Source: Rhodothermus marinus DSM 4252 (lineage in GTDB: Bacteria; Bacteroidota; Rhodothermia; Rhodothermales; Rhodothermaceae). Taken from it: a stretch of DNA of 64,000 nucleotides. The position numbers and the translations under genes are program-made. This document shows positions 31,637-41,017 of this stretch, one piece after another. The notes under the pieces are model-generated. The model was not told where the DNA came from. It did not search any database and saw nothing but the letters and a program-made list of their open reading frames with translations. Position 1 is the first letter of the stretch. Every line of letters begins with the position of its first letter. The DNA is taken from positions 1,964,874 to 2,028,873 of the forward strand of contig NC_013501.1 of the NCBI RefSeq assembly GCF_000024845.1. The letters run 5' to 3'.

Positions 31637-33319
31637 TCAATCCCGATCTTTCTGTAACCGTTCTCGGTAACGCTGCGCCAGCTCCTCGGCCGGCTTCCAC
31701 AGCCGCAGCGCCTCCTGCAATATCGCATCCACGGCCTGATAGACCGGATAGCGTGCCCTCGGGCCGAACAGTCGTACGGCCAGCTGGGCTTTCAACAACG
31801 TGCCCAGCACCGGCCAGTCAGCCCGCCAGCGGTCTTCGGAAAAGCGCAGCGCGGCCGGTTCTTCCATTTCTGCATGAAAGCGAACCCCATTTTCTTCCAA
31901 AAACTCACGAAAAGCCCGCTGCAGGGCTGAATCCGGCCAGTAGTCTTTCACAAAAGTTTCTTGTTGGCCCCTCCACTGACGACGAAGTTCGGTCCCATGC
32001 CGATCGAACCAGCGCCAGACGAAACGTTGATCCAGATTGCGCCGAAGCACGGCCTGCACCAGCGGCGAAAGCGTGTCGGGCGGCACGAGATAATCCGGCA
32101 GAATGCCGCCCCCACCGAAGACGATCCGCCCTCCATCGGTGTAGTAGCGCAGCGAGTCGGGCACTTCGGCCAGAATCTCTTCAACAGGACGGGTCACATC
32201 GCGCACTGCCCGCCGCCAGTGCTCGGCATAGTAGTCCTGCCGATCGCCTCGCCGGTAGGGTGTCTGAATCAGCCGCCCCGAGGGCGTATAGAAGCGGGCC
32301 ACGGTCAGCCGCAGGGCACTGCCATCGGCCAGGGTGATCTGCTGCTGCACCAGCCCCTTGCCGAATGTGCGGCGTCCCACGATCAGCGCCCGATCGTGAT
32401 CCTGCAATGCGCCCGCCACGATCTCGCTGGCCGAGGCCGTGTTTTCGTTGACCAGCACGATCAGCGGGCCGGTCTCAAAGAGCCCGCCGGGGTGCGAATG
32501 CCAGGCGGCCCGAAACTCCGGACGCCTTCCTTCCTGACGCACAATGAGTTGACGGCCGCCCAGCAGCTCGTCGGCCACCTGCACGGCCACTTCCAGATAG
32601 CCCCCGCTGTTGTCGCGCAGGTCCAGCACCAGCCGCTCCATGCCCTGCTGCCGGAGCTGTCGCAGCGCCTGCGCAAATTCCCGGTAGGTCGTGCGCGCAA
32701 ACCGATTGAGCTTGAGATAGCCGGTCCGCTCGTCCAGCATGTAGGCGGCATCGACCGTATAGAGCGGAATGCGATCGCGCGTGATCGTGAATTCCAGCAG
32801 CTCGGGCACGCCCGGACGCCGCACCGTCACGCGCACCTGCGTCCCACGCGGCCCTTTGAGCGTCCGCTGCACCTGCTCGTGCGTAAAGCCGATGGCGCTT
32901 GAGTCGTTGATCGCCACAATCCGATCGCCGGCCAGCAACCCGGCCTTTTCGCTGGGCCCGCCGGGAATGACGCTCTGCACAGCGATCGTATCCCGCCCGT
33001 TCGGTCCCGGCAACAGCTCGTAGGCAATGCCAATGCCCTCGAAGGCCCCTTCGAAGCTTTCCTGCACCCGACGCATCTCGTCGGCCGGGATGTAAACGGA
33101 ATGCGGATCCAGCCGCGACAGCATTCCTTCGAGGGCGCTTTCCGTCAGTCGGGCCGAATCGACGGGATCCACGTAGCGCTGCTGCACGATCAGAAAGGCT
33201 TCCTGCAGCTTACGAAGCGCCCGTCGGGCCGGGTCTCCGGAAACGACGGCACCGATCTGAAATCCCAGCACAACGCCCACCAGCAACAGGGCCAGGCCGT
33301 AAGGCCAGCTTCGACGCAT
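31637..33319 (-). CDS. C-terminal processing peptidase, S41 family
   Basis: 560 residues from the ATG at 33319 (MRRSWPYGLALLLVGVVLG), with a signal anchor at residues 5-25. A PDZ domain is seen around GPSEKAGLLAGDRIVAINDSSA. The S41 core carries the serine in NENTASASEIVAGALQDH and the general-base lysine in GRRTFGKGLVQQQ. A long C-terminal extension of about 180 residues follows and is typical of Bacteroidota and Rhodothermota CTPs. It acts in the periplasm on C-termini of proteins. Divergent from the PolX gene, with about 120 bases between. Confidence 0.93.
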   Translation of the reverse strand: MRRSWPYGLALLLVGVVLGFQIGAVVSGDPARRALRKLQEAFLIVQQRYVDPVDSARLTESALEGMLSRLDPHSVYIPADEMRRVQESFEGAFEGIGIAYELLPGPNGRDTIAVQSVIPGGPSEKAGLLAGDRIVAINDSSAIGFTHEQVQRTLKGPRGTQVRVTVRRPGVPELLEFTITRDRIPLYTVDAAYMLDERTGYLKLNRFARTTYREFAQALRQLRQQGMERLVLDLRDNSGGYLEVAVQVADELLGGRQLIVRQEGRRPEFRAAWHSHPGGLFETGPLIVLVNENTASASEIVAGALQDHDRALIVGRRTFGKGLVQQQITLADGSALRLTVARFYTPSGRLIQTPYRRGDRQDYYAEHWRRAVRDVTRPVEEILAEVPDSLRYYTDGGRIVFGGGGILPDYLVPPDTLSPLVQAVLRRNLDQRFVWRWFDRHGTELRRQWRGQQETFVKDYWPDSALQRAFREFLEENGVRFHAEMEEPAALRFSEDRWRADWPVLGTLLKAQLAVRLFGPRARYPVYQAVDAILQEALRLWKPAEELAQRYRERLQKDRD

Positions 33320-33442
33320 GAACGAACGCGCGGCGGTTCGGATGGTTAATGCACGCAGGCTCTTACCCTGCCCTGCATCGCAGGATCCGTTTTTCTTTTG
33401 CACCAGCCCGCCGTAATTTGTGGACGCAAGCCCTTCGGTGCC

Positions 33443-35125
33443 ATGGAAAACCGAGACGTTGCCCGCCTGCTGCGTGAGACGGCCCGCCTGCTGGAGCTTC
33501 GCGGCGAAAATCCGTTTCGCGTGCGGGCCTACGAGCAGGCCGCCGAAGCCATCGAGCAACTGGACGAACCCGTCGCCGAGCGGGTGCGACAGGGCACGCT
33601 CACCGAGGTGCCCGGCATCGGTCGGGGTCTGGCGGCCCAGATTCAGGAACTGGTCGAACGGGGCACTTCGGAGATGCTGGAGCGCCTCCGGCAAGAACTG
33701 CCGCCGGGGCTTCCGGAGCTGCTCACGCTGAAAGGTCTGGGTCCCCAGCGTGTGCGCCAACTCTGGCAGACGCTGGGCATCGCCTCGCTGGATGACCTGG
33801 AGGATGCACTTCGCGACGGGCGCCTGAACCAGCTCAAAGGCTTTGGTCCACGCCTGCACGAACAACTGCTCCATGCGCTGTCGCTGCGCCGGCGCTACCG
33901 TGCGCTTCGCCTGCTGGCCCAGGTACTGCCCGAAGCCGAAGCGCTCCGCGAACGGCTTCGGCAGCAGCCCGGCGTGATCCGCGTCGAGCTGGCCGGGGCC
34001 GTCCGGCGTCTGATGGAGGTGGTGGACCGCGTGGAACTGGTCGTGGCCGGATCGGCGGAAGCCGTGCAGCAGGTACTTCCGCAGCTCCGGCAACAATCCG
34101 GCCTCCACGGCGGAATGCTACTCGAAGGCGCCCTGCCGGATGGTTTTCCCGTCCGGGTGGCGCTGACCACGCCGGACGCCTTCGGCACCGTGCTCTGGTG
34201 GCATACCGGCTCGGAAGCCCACTGCCGGACGTTCGTCCGCACCTACGGCGCCCCGGAGCCCTGTCCGGAGGAAGCCACCATCTACGAACAGGCGGGTCTG
34301 CCCTTCATTCCAGCCGAGCTGCGCGAAGACCGCGGCGAACTGGAAGCAGCGGCCCACCACGCGCTGCCCGCGTTGATCGAACTGGAAGACCTCCGGGGCG
34401 TGCTGCACAACCATTCCACCTACAGCGACGGCCGCAATTCCCTTCGCGAAATGGCCGAGGCCGCCTGCAACCGGGGCTTCCGCTATTTCGGAACGGGCGA
34501 TCACAGCCAGTCGCTCACCATCGCCCGTGGGCTTTCGATCGCCGAAGTGCGCCGCCAGCAGGAAGAGATCCAGACCCTGAACGAGCAGTTCGCCGCACGG
34601 GGCTTTCGGATCCTGAGCGGCACCGAGTGCGACATCCTGCCCGACGGATCGCTGGACTACCCCGACGACGTGCTGGCCAGCTTCGATTATGTGGTGGCCA
34701 GCGTGCATACCCGGCTGAACATGGACGAAAAGACGGCCACCGAGCGCATCCTGCGTGCCCTGCGCAATCCACATGTTACGATACTGGGCCACCCGACCGG
34801 CCGCCTGCTGCTGCGACGTGAGGGCTATCCGCTGGACTGGCCTCGAATCATCGACGCCTGCGCCACCTATCGCGTCGCCCTCGAACTGAACGCCAACCCG
34901 TATCGGCTCGACATCGACTGGCGGCGCGTTCGCGATGCCACGGCTGCCGGCGTGCCCATCGTGATCAATCCGGACGCCCACGCCATCGACGAACTGGACC
35001 ACGTGCGCTGGGGCGTGGCCGCCGCCCGCAAAGGCTGGCTCACGCCTGAGGCCTGCCTGAACGCCCGGGATCTGGACGAACTGCTCGCCTGGCTCCACCA
35101 GCGTCGCCAATCCGTTCAGCCATGA
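33443..35125 (+). CDS. polX: PolX-like protein with PHP domain, polymerase site degenerate
   Basis: 560 residues with the layout of bacterial/archaeal PolX. It has helix-hairpin-helix motifs (VPGIGRGLAAQI, LKGLGPQRV, LKGFGPRLH) in the first 160 residues, a palm-like region (about 175-300) and a C-terminal PHP domain (about 318-555). The PHP metal ligands look complete: LHNHSTYSDG (His322, His324), GDHSQS, GTECDI, ASVHT, GHPTGR and NPDAH. In the palm the usual DxD of the GDIDLLV motif is Arg196-Val-Glu198. The third aspartate (VDLR in the family) is replaced in VRVALTTPDAFG by Arg238. Polymerase activity is therefore doubtful while nuclease activity may persist. The ATG at 33443 gives the standard N-terminus. 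Its stop overlaps the next start (ATGA). Confidence 0.9.
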   Translation: MENRDVARLLRETARLLELRGENPFRVRAYEQAAEAIEQLDEPVAERVRQGTLTEVPGIGRGLAAQIQELVERGTSEMLERLRQELPPGLPELLTLKGLGPQRVRQLWQTLGIASLDDLEDALRDGRLNQLKGFGPRLHEQLLHALSLRRRYRALRLLAQVLPEAEALRERLRQQPGVIRVELAGAVRRLMEVVDRVELVVAGSAEAVQQVLPQLRQQSGLHGGMLLEGALPDGFPVRVALTTPDAFGTVLWWHTGSEAHCRTFVRTYGAPEPCPEEATIYEQAGLPFIPAELREDRGELEAAAHHALPALIELEDLRGVLHNHSTYSDGRNSLREMAEAACNRGFRYFGTGDHSQSLTIARGLSIAEVRRQQEEIQTLNEQFAARGFRILSGTECDILPDGSLDYPDDVLASFDYVVASVHTRLNMDEKTATERILRALRNPHVTILGHPTGRLLLRREGYPLDWPRIIDACATYRVALELNANPYRLDIDWRRVRDATAAGVPIVINPDAHAIDELDHVRWGVAAARKGWLTPEACLNARDLDELLAWLHQRRQSVQP

Positions 35126-36993
35126 AGCGTCCGCTGCTCCTGATCGCCACCCTCGTCACGGGCCTGCTGCTTCTGCTGGGCGGGTATCGGTATCTCATCC
35201 GTGAAGTCGAGACGCCTCCGGCGCACCGCGTCGTCCCCGGCCTGCAGGCCGCCGTCGCGATCGAGGAACTTCCCGGCCACGCTGTGGCCATCCGGGCAGA
35301 AAACCTCAACGACGCGCTGGCGGCGCTGGGCTACGTGCACGGTCTCCGGCATGGGTGGCCGTTGCTGCTCTGGCGACAGGCGGCACTGGGGCGTCAGACC
35401 GAATGGTTCGGAGCCGCGCCCGTCCCGCTCGACAGCCTGATCCACGCATTGCTCGTGCCCGAGCAGGCCCGTGCCGCCTACGAGCACCTGCCGCAGCATG
35501 CGCGGGCGCTGCTGGACAGCTACGCCCGGGGTCTGCAGACCGCCCTGCAGGAACGCGCCGTTCGCCTCCGCGACGAACTGACACTGCTGCAAATCTCCGT
35601 AGCACCCTGGCTCCCCTGGCACAGCCTGGCCGTCGAGCGGCTGCTGGCCCTGCTGATGCTGCCGGACACGCTCGACGCAGCGCTTCCCGGGCTGTCGGCC
35701 CTGCGCGCCTGGCTCCATCTGTACGGGTTTCGGCACAGCCTGACCTGGGTACGTCCAACCCCTGACGGCGCCCGGCAGCTCTTCATGCGCTACGTCTACG
35801 GCGACCTGGCGCTGCCCTTCTTTCAGGAAGTGCTGCTCACGCTGCCCGACGACACGCTCCGCCTGGTGACCGTTCCCGGCACGCTGAGCTTCCCGGCCGG
35901 ACGAACCACCCGCCGGGCCTGGTACCTGCTGCCCCGCGTCCGGCCCCCCGCGCTGGAGGAGCGCCCCCGCCGCACGCTTGCGCTGAAATCCACCTATGCA
36001 CGTTTTCGGCTGCCCGATGGCGACGAGCGCCTGCTCCGTCGCGAGCACGGCGGCGACGCCCTGGTGCTGGCCGAAGTCGCCCCGGACACCGTGCGTCTGC
36101 TTCGATGGGCCGGTCTGGCACCAGTCAGCGACCTGCTGGCCTGGCTGGCCCTGCTGGCCGACAGCACGGCGACGTTTCAGTTGCTTTCGGGCGACGGGCT
36201 GCTGCTGACTGACGAAGGTTACCGGCTGCTGGGACAACCGCCGGTCGTCGAACCGCTGGGCGCGGGCGTGTTGATCGGCCAGACCGACTGGCACCGGTGG
36301 ATCGCCCGGCGCCTTCGCACGCTCCCTCCGTCCACGACTCCGCCGGACGATGCCGTCAGTACCTGGGCGCAGGAGCAACTGGCCGCGTTGCTGCCGGCGC
36401 TCGATACGCTGGCGTCTCCCGACTCGCTGACCCGTGAGGCCTACACGCTGCTGCGCAACTGGAATGCCGCCTACGACGCCGCCAGCATCGGGGCTACGAT
36501 TTTCGATCACTGGCTCTTTCGATACCGGCAGCGCGGCGGCACGTCGGCCCTCCGGGAGCTTCCGGATTCGCTGCGCCTCATCCACGCGCGGCTGTTAGCG
36601 GCCACGTTCCGGGAGGCCGTCGATACGCTGGCGCATCGTCTGGGTCCGGACCTCAACCTGTGGCGCTGGGAGCGCACGCATCCACGCCGACTGGCCTTTC
36701 CGATCTGGTCTCACCTGCCAGATCTACCGGCCGCCACGCGGTATGCACCGCTGGTGCTCCCCGGCGAAGGACATCCGTCCACCATCCGGTGGGGCTATTC
36801 GCCGCTGCTTCAGGAGCGTCCGGCTCCGGCCTTCTGGGAGGGCTGGACCATTGCGCCCGGCACCTCGTTCTACGTACGCCGCCTCTGGCCGGAGGTCGAT
36901 CGTTTTCTGGCACGCTATCGGCTTTCCGCCCGCGTTACCGCCACGCCCCTGCAGAAAACCGCGCCCCTTCGCACGCTTCGGCTGACGCCTTGA
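35122..36993 (+). CDS. Divergent penicillin-acylase-like (S45 Ntn-hydrolase) protein
   Basis: 623 residues with an N-terminal signal anchor (residues 4-21). Residues 60-150 resemble the alpha chain of S45 acylases: GYVHGLRHGWPLLLWRQAALG, TEWFG, and HARALLDSYARGLQTAL. The region HSLTWVRPTPDGARQLF followed by GDLALPFFQEVLL lines up with the GSNNWV start of the beta chain. It keeps Ser206 but has His in place of the preceding Gly, and Leu/Thr in place of the Asn pair. Late pieces (SIGATIFDHWLFRYRQRG, GEGHPSTIRWGY) fit the beta-chain end. At 623 residues it is shorter than typical members (750-850). Activity and self-processing are uncertain. Translationally coupled to polX. Confidence 0.6.
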   Translation: MKRPLLLIATLVTGLLLLLGGYRYLIREVETPPAHRVVPGLQAAVAIEELPGHAVAIRAENLNDALAALGYVHGLRHGWPLLLWRQAALGRQTEWFGAAPVPLDSLIHALLVPEQARAAYEHLPQHARALLDSYARGLQTALQERAVRLRDELTLLQISVAPWLPWHSLAVERLLALLMLPDTLDAALPGLSALRAWLHLYGFRHSLTWVRPTPDGARQLFMRYVYGDLALPFFQEVLLTLPDDTLRLVTVPGTLSFPAGRTTRRAWYLLPRVRPPALEERPRRTLALKSTYARFRLPDGDERLLRREHGGDALVLAEVAPDTVRLLRWAGLAPVSDLLAWLALLADSTATFQLLSGDGLLLTDEGYRLLGQPPVVEPLGAGVLIGQTDWHRWIARRLRTLPPSTTPPDDAVSTWAQEQLAALLPALDTLASPDSLTREAYTLLRNWNAAYDAASIGATIFDHWLFRYRQRGGTSALRELPDSLRLIHARLLAATFREAVDTLAHRLGPDLNLWRWERTHPRRLAFPIWSHLPDLPAATRYAPLVLPGEGHPSTIRWGYSPLLQERPAPAFWEGWTIAPGTSFYVRRLWPEVDRFLARYRLSARVTATPLQKTAPLRTLRLTP

Positions 36994-37002
36994 TGACGCG
37001 AC

Positions 37003-38070
37003 TCAGGCGCTTACCATCTCCAGCGCAAACCCGATCGTCTGCAGCTGAAGGCGCATGGCCACGGCAAGCGGCAGCGCCCGCAGACCGAACAGACGGCGCG
37101 CTTCGTCCAGCGGTGCGCCCTTCTCCGCCCGCAGACGCAGCTCCGGAAGTTGCTCGCGAAACTCCAGATAGGCCACCGGCACGCCCGGCGGCGAGGGCCG
37201 ATGCCGCACCACGAACAGTGGCAGCTCGGTCACCAGGCAGAGCGGATCGCCGCCCAGACTCCGCACGAACTCCATCGAACTCATGCGAAAATGGGCGGCC
37301 GTATCGGGATCGCCCTTCGCCAGGAAGAACGTGCGCATGGCCTCGCCTTCGGGCGTGGTCATAAAGCCGGGTCCCAGATAGAAAAAGCCTTTTTCGCCTT
37401 TGCGGTTGTGATCATGCAGTTCCAGGCCAACCGCACGGGCCGCATCGGCAAAAGCCTGCTGCAATGCCTCCGTCCGAAACGACCAGTGGCGCTCGATGAG
37501 CAGCAATGCCCCCTCGGCAAAGCCCATGCTGTGCAGATTGACGTACAGGGTAAACGGAGCGTGCGCCTGCAGAAACGCCGCGATGGCGCGATTCTCGGCC
37601 CGCAGGTCCGGGTAGCCGAACTCCAGGTCACGACCCGGAAGTTCGCGTACGACGCCGGTCAGATAGGCTTCGAGCGACGGCCAGCGTTCGGTCCAGCTCC
37701 GGTTCCGGGCTTCGCCATCCGGGTTGATGTGCGGCAGGATCACAAACCGAACGCGCTCCAGTAAGGGGCGAAGCAACTCGGGCTGCTTCAGCCCTTCGAG
37801 CACCAGATGGCGCAGCGTTTCCGGCCCGACGGGTTCGTCCGCGTGCGCGCCGGCCAGGAGCAGCACCGTCCGCGGCCCTTTTCCCAGCACGACGGCATCC
37901 AGCGGCCGGCCTTCCTCGCTCCGGCCGATCTCGTGAAACGTGGCCAGTCCGTCGGACGACCGGCAGGCCGCTTCGAGCGCCGCACGCACCGCTTCGTGCG
38001 TGCGAAACGTCGGCGCAGCGTCTTCCGGAACCAGTGCAGCCAGTCGATCCGCCCAGCGCATAGCCGCCAT
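37003..38070 (-). CDS. M14-family zinc carboxypeptidase-like protein
   Basis: 355 residues. Zinc ligands of the M14 family are visible: His76 and Glu79 in GAHADEP, and His180 in YVNLHSMG. A possible catalytic glutamate is in LVTELPLF. The protein has no signal peptide, so it likely acts on peptides or amide conjugates in the cytoplasm. It ends 9 bases from the convergent acylase-like gene and begins 3 bases after cvpA, as the last gene of a long minus-strand series. Confidence 0.85.
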   Translation of the reverse strand: MAAMRWADRLAALVPEDAAPTFRTHEAVRAALEAACRSSDGLATFHEIGRSEEGRPLDAVVLGKGPRTVLLLAGAHADEPVGPETLRHLVLEGLKQPELLRPLLERVRFVILPHINPDGEARNRSWTERWPSLEAYLTGVVRELPGRDLEFGYPDLRAENRAIAAFLQAHAPFTLYVNLHSMGFAEGALLLIERHWSFRTEALQQAFADAARAVGLELHDHNRKGEKGFFYLGPGFMTTPEGEAMRTFFLAKGDPDTAAHFRMSSMEFVRSLGGDPLCLVTELPLFVVRHRPSPPGVPVAYLEFREQLPELRLRAEKGAPLDEARRLFGLRALPLAVAMRLQLQTIGFALEMVSA

Positions 38071-38073
38071 TGG

Positions 38074-38619
38074 CTACAACTCTTTTTCCAGTTTTTCTTC
38101 CAGCCCGGAGAAGCGGTCCACCAGCTTCCGGGCTTCGGGCGCACGGGCCACCACGAAGTCCCAGGCGGCCGGAAGCACCTCGGCCACCGGTGCATAGAAC
38201 GGCGAAGCGCGTCGCGCATCCGGACCGGGCAGATCGAAGACGCGCAGCACCAGAAACAGCAGGCTCAACAGCAGCACCGCCTTGAAACCGCCCACCAGCG
38301 CCCCCAGCAGCCGGTTGAGCAACGACAGCTTGATGGCCCCCAGCAGCGCTTCGGTCGCCCGGATGACCAGCCAGACGCCCACCTGCACCGCCAGAAACAC
38401 CAGCATGAATCCGATGAGCGGCCCCACGCGCGGCGACAGCCCCAGGCTCTCGACAACCACACGCCCCACCGGCTCCATGGCCGAAATGCCCACCACAACG
38501 GCCAGGACGAATCCCACGACGCTGGCCACCTGGCGCACGCCGCCCGTCATAAAACCGCGCGCCATGCCCAGCCCGACCAGCGCCAGGATGAACCAGTCCA
38601 GTGGGGTCAATGCCATCAT
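38074..38619 (-). CDS. cvpA: CvpA family protein
   Basis: 181 residues with four membrane helices and the family opening PLDWFILALVGLGMARGFMTGGVRQ. The glycine-rich fourth helix reads NRLLGALVGGFKAVLLLSLL. CvpA was first linked to colicin V production and later to envelope homeostasis. The short charged tail ends KLEKEL. Overlaps the YqeY stop by four bases and is followed by the M14 gene. Confidence 0.88.
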   Translation of the reverse strand: MMALTPLDWFILALVGLGMARGFMTGGVRQVASVVGFVLAVVVGISAMEPVGRVVVESLGLSPRVGPLIGFMLVFLAVQVGVWLVIRATEALLGAIKLSLLNRLLGALVGGFKAVLLLSLLFLVLRVFDLPGPDARRASPFYAPVAEVLPAAWDFVVARAPEARKLVDRFSGLEEKLEKEL

Positions 38620-39089
38620 GAAGCGGCTTCGCGCTGGCTCAGCAGTTCACGTGCCAGTTCGCTCACGCGGCGACCGTCGGCCTGCCCCCGCATGCGCGCC
38701 ATGGCTTCTTTCATCACGCGGCCCATGTCGCGGACCGAACGCGCCCCCACCGCTTCGATGATCTCCTCCAGCACGGCACGGATTTCATCGTCGCTGAGCT
38801 GGCGCGGCAGGTATTCTTCGATGATCTTCAGCTCTTCCTCTTCCTTCTGCACCAGATCCTCCCGTCCGGCCGCGCGGAACTGCTCGATGGCCTCGCGGCG
38901 GCGCTTCGCCTCTTTCTGAAGCACTTCCAGCTCCTGCTCGGGCGTCAGCGTGGCCTCTCCGCCCTTGCGCTCGGCGATTTCCCGCTCCATCAGCGCCGCC
39001 CGCAGGGCCCGGATCGTACGCAGACGCGCCTCGTCGCGCGCCCGCATGGCCGCCTTCAGGTCTTCGGTCAGCTTTTCTTTCAACGACAT
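38616..39089 (-). CDS. GatB/YqeY domain protein
   Basis: 157 residues, all of which form the YqeY domain: SLKEKLTEDLKAAMRARDEARLRTIRALRAAL at the start, EEEELKIIEEYLPRQLSDDEIRAVLEEII in the middle, and GRVMKEAMARMRGQADGRRVSELARELL at the end. The domain is the tRNA-binding tail of GatB; as a stand-alone protein its role is unclear. Couples by ATGA overlap to cvpA. Confidence 0.92.
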   Translation of the reverse strand: MSLKEKLTEDLKAAMRARDEARLRTIRALRAALMEREIAERKGGEATLTPEQELEVLQKEAKRRREAIEQFRAAGREDLVQKEEEELKIIEEYLPRQLSDDEIRAVLEEIIEAVGARSVRDMGRVMKEAMARMRGQADGRRVSELARELLSQREAAS

Positions 39090-39156
39090 GGCTCTGCTCC
39101 GTCCCGGATGGTTCTTTTCTCAAAGATACGCAGCACTGGCCGACTCCGCCGCCCCT

Positions 39157-39924
39157 TCAACGAAAGATAAGCCGGAAAGCCGCCACGCCGAGCCCCAGTT
39201 GCGCCACGCCCAGCGCAACGCCGGCCCGAAGGTCGAGCGATCGAATGCGCGGCCGCAGCGCCGGATCACCGGTTTCCTCGTAGCGGGCATAGAGTCGGTC
39301 CGCCTGAAATTTGTAGTGAATGGAAACGGCCGTGGCGGCCACCGCCACTCCGAGCGCAGCATACGTGATCCAGTGCCGTCGTCGCACGGTGGGCCTCCAG
39401 GGCTGCACGTCGGGCGTGGCGACATCCAGCGGCTGCAACAGCACCCGATGCCGGTTCCATACATCCTGTCCGGGCCAGAGCGTGGCCGAAGCGTAGCCTG
39501 AACGGACCAGATAAAGCGTGTCGCGCAGCGGCGCGTCGAAGGCTTCCAGGAAGGGCGTTTCTCCCAGCAGGTGCCGGTGCTCGGGCGGCCCGAGAAAAAC
39601 CCGCGCTCCCGAGGGCACCGACTCGATCCGGTAGTGGTAGCGGAAGATTGCCGCGACGTGGAGCGTGTCGGCGGTCGTGTCCGGCAACGTGATCAGGCGA
39701 GGCGGGATGGCCCAGGTGTCGCCTTCGGGCGGCACCAGACGCAGCGTGCGTGCTCCGGGCGGGATGTAAAAAATGCGTCGGGCGGCCAGGCCCAGCGCTA
39801 TCGAGTCGGCATAGACCCGTGCCTCCGGCCAGTTCGTGTCGAGCACGACGACCGGCTGACTCCAACCGGAAGCCATCGGCCAGAGCCCCAGGCACAGGCT
39901 AAGGACGAGAGGCCACCGGTTCAT
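39157..39924 (-). CDS. PEGA-domain-like exported protein
   Basis: 255 residues from the ATG at 39924, with a signal peptide (LSLCLGLWPMASG) and two PEGA-like segments: the first at the start of the mature protein (YIPPGARTLRLVPPEG), the second around residues 100-150 (ESVPSGARVFLG, then ETPFLEAFDAPLRDTLYLVRSGY). Two hydrophobic C-terminal segments follow (about 187-205 and 235-250). PEGA domains are found in surface and S-layer-linked proteins; the role here is unknown. Its first 26 bases overlap the end of the upstream PQQ-propeller gene. Confidence 0.75.
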   Translation of the reverse strand: MNRWPLVLSLCLGLWPMASGWSQPVVVLDTNWPEARVYADSIALGLAARRIFYIPPGARTLRLVPPEGDTWAIPPRLITLPDTTADTLHVAAIFRYHYRIESVPSGARVFLGPPEHRHLLGETPFLEAFDAPLRDTLYLVRSGYASATLWPGQDVWNRHRVLLQPLDVATPDVQPWRPTVRRRHWITYAALGVAVAATAVSIHYKFQADRLYARYEETGDPALRPRIRSLDLRAGVALGVAQLGLGVAAFRLIFR

Positions 39925-41017
39925 GATCGCTCTGCAACAGGTACACATGGCGAGGGCGCGTCAGCGCAATCAAACCGAAAGGTGAACCGATCAACTCGAG
40001 CACGCCGTCTTCCAGTCGGGTTTCCCAGCGCAGGCGGCCGTTGGTCAGCTCCAGCGCCACCAGGCGCCCGCGCAGGTCGCCCACGTAGAGCACGCCGGCG
40101 GTGGTATCGACCACCGGAGTCGCCACGATGGCGGCCCCACCGGTCCACGTCCAGCGCACCATGCCCGTGCGCAGCATCAGCGCCCAAACGACGCCATCGC
40201 CGCCGGCCACGTACACGGTCGATCCGGCCATGGCCGGCGTGGTAAGGTGCACGGACGTGTCGGGAAGCGCCAGCATCCACGCCGTTACTCCCGAAGCCGC
40301 CTCCAGCGCCACCAGACGCCCGCGGGTGGTGGGCACCAGCACCCGCCCGTCCACGGCGGCCAGGTCGGCATAGACAGGGCTGAGCTGCCGCTGCCAGCGC
40401 AGTCGCCCTGTTCGGACCTCCAGCGCCACCACACGGCCGCGCTTATCGGCCACCACAAGCAGTTCGCCGACGCGCACCGGCCGCGCCCGCACGCCCTCGA
40501 GCCCGGTCACCTCGGGCTCCTGCACCCAGCGTTCCCGGCCGTCCTCCACGTTCAGTGCGTACACCCTGCCCCATCGCTCCGCCACGTACACGACCTCGCC
40601 GTCCAGCACCGGACCGGCCTCCGCGCCATCGCCGGTGCGTCGCCAGACGGTCCGGCGGCGGTACAGGTCGTAGGCCACCACCGCGGCATCGTCGAGCACC
40701 ACCGGCACCACCAGCAGCGACTTTCGGTGCGCCGGCACGCCCATCAGATCCCGGCCCACATCGAGCACGCCGCGCCGCCGGCCTTCGGGCAATTCGAAGG
40801 CATGCACGTCGCCTTTATGGTTGGTCACCAGCAGGATGCGCCCGGCCACCAGCGCCCGTGCCGGGGCCGCCTCGACGTCGCGCCGCCAGCGTACCACCAG
40901 CGGCGGAGGCACCGTCCACGTGGCTTCTTCCGGCGACACCAGGGCCCCGACGGGCACCTGCAGCGAGCGGCAGCCGCCCAGCACAAGCAATCCGATCAAC
41001 CACAGCGCTCGACGCAT
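39899..41017 (-). CDS. PQQ-repeat beta-propeller lipoprotein (BamB-like)
   Basis: 372 residues with a lipobox (LIGLLVLGGC) and repeated PQQ-type blades: VTNHKGDVHAFEL, VYVAERWGRVYALNVEDGRERW, VVADKRGRVVALEVRTGRLRW, VPTTRGRLVALEAASG and LYVGDLRGRLVALELTNGRLRW. The architecture is that of BamB/YfgL, a lipoprotein of the outer-membrane assembly machine, but other PQQ propellers look the same. The ATG at 41017 shares its A with the stop of the barrel protein (TGATG), which supports the start and functional coupling to that gene. Confidence 0.88.
   Translation of the reverse strand: MRRALWLIGLLVLGGCRSLQVPVGALVSPEEATWTVPPPLVVRWRRDVEAAPARALVAGRILLVTNHKGDVHAFELPEGRRRGVLDVGRDLMGVPAHRKSLLVVPVVLDDAAVVAYDLYRRRTVWRRTGDGAEAGPVLDGEVVYVAERWGRVYALNVEDGRERWVQEPEVTGLEGVRARPVRVGELLVVADKRGRVVALEVRTGRLRWQRQLSPVYADLAAVDGRVLVPTTRGRLVALEAASGVTAWMLALPDTSVHLTTPAMAGSTVYVAGGDGVVWALMLRTGMVRWTWTGGAAIVATPVVDTTAGVLYVGDLRGRLVALELTNGRLRWETRLEDGVLELIGSPFGLIALTRPRHVYLLQSDHEPVASRP

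Noticed and set aside
33320..34108. N-terminal extension of the S41 protease frame
   Set aside because: It runs antisense to polX; the signal-anchor start at 33319 is correct.
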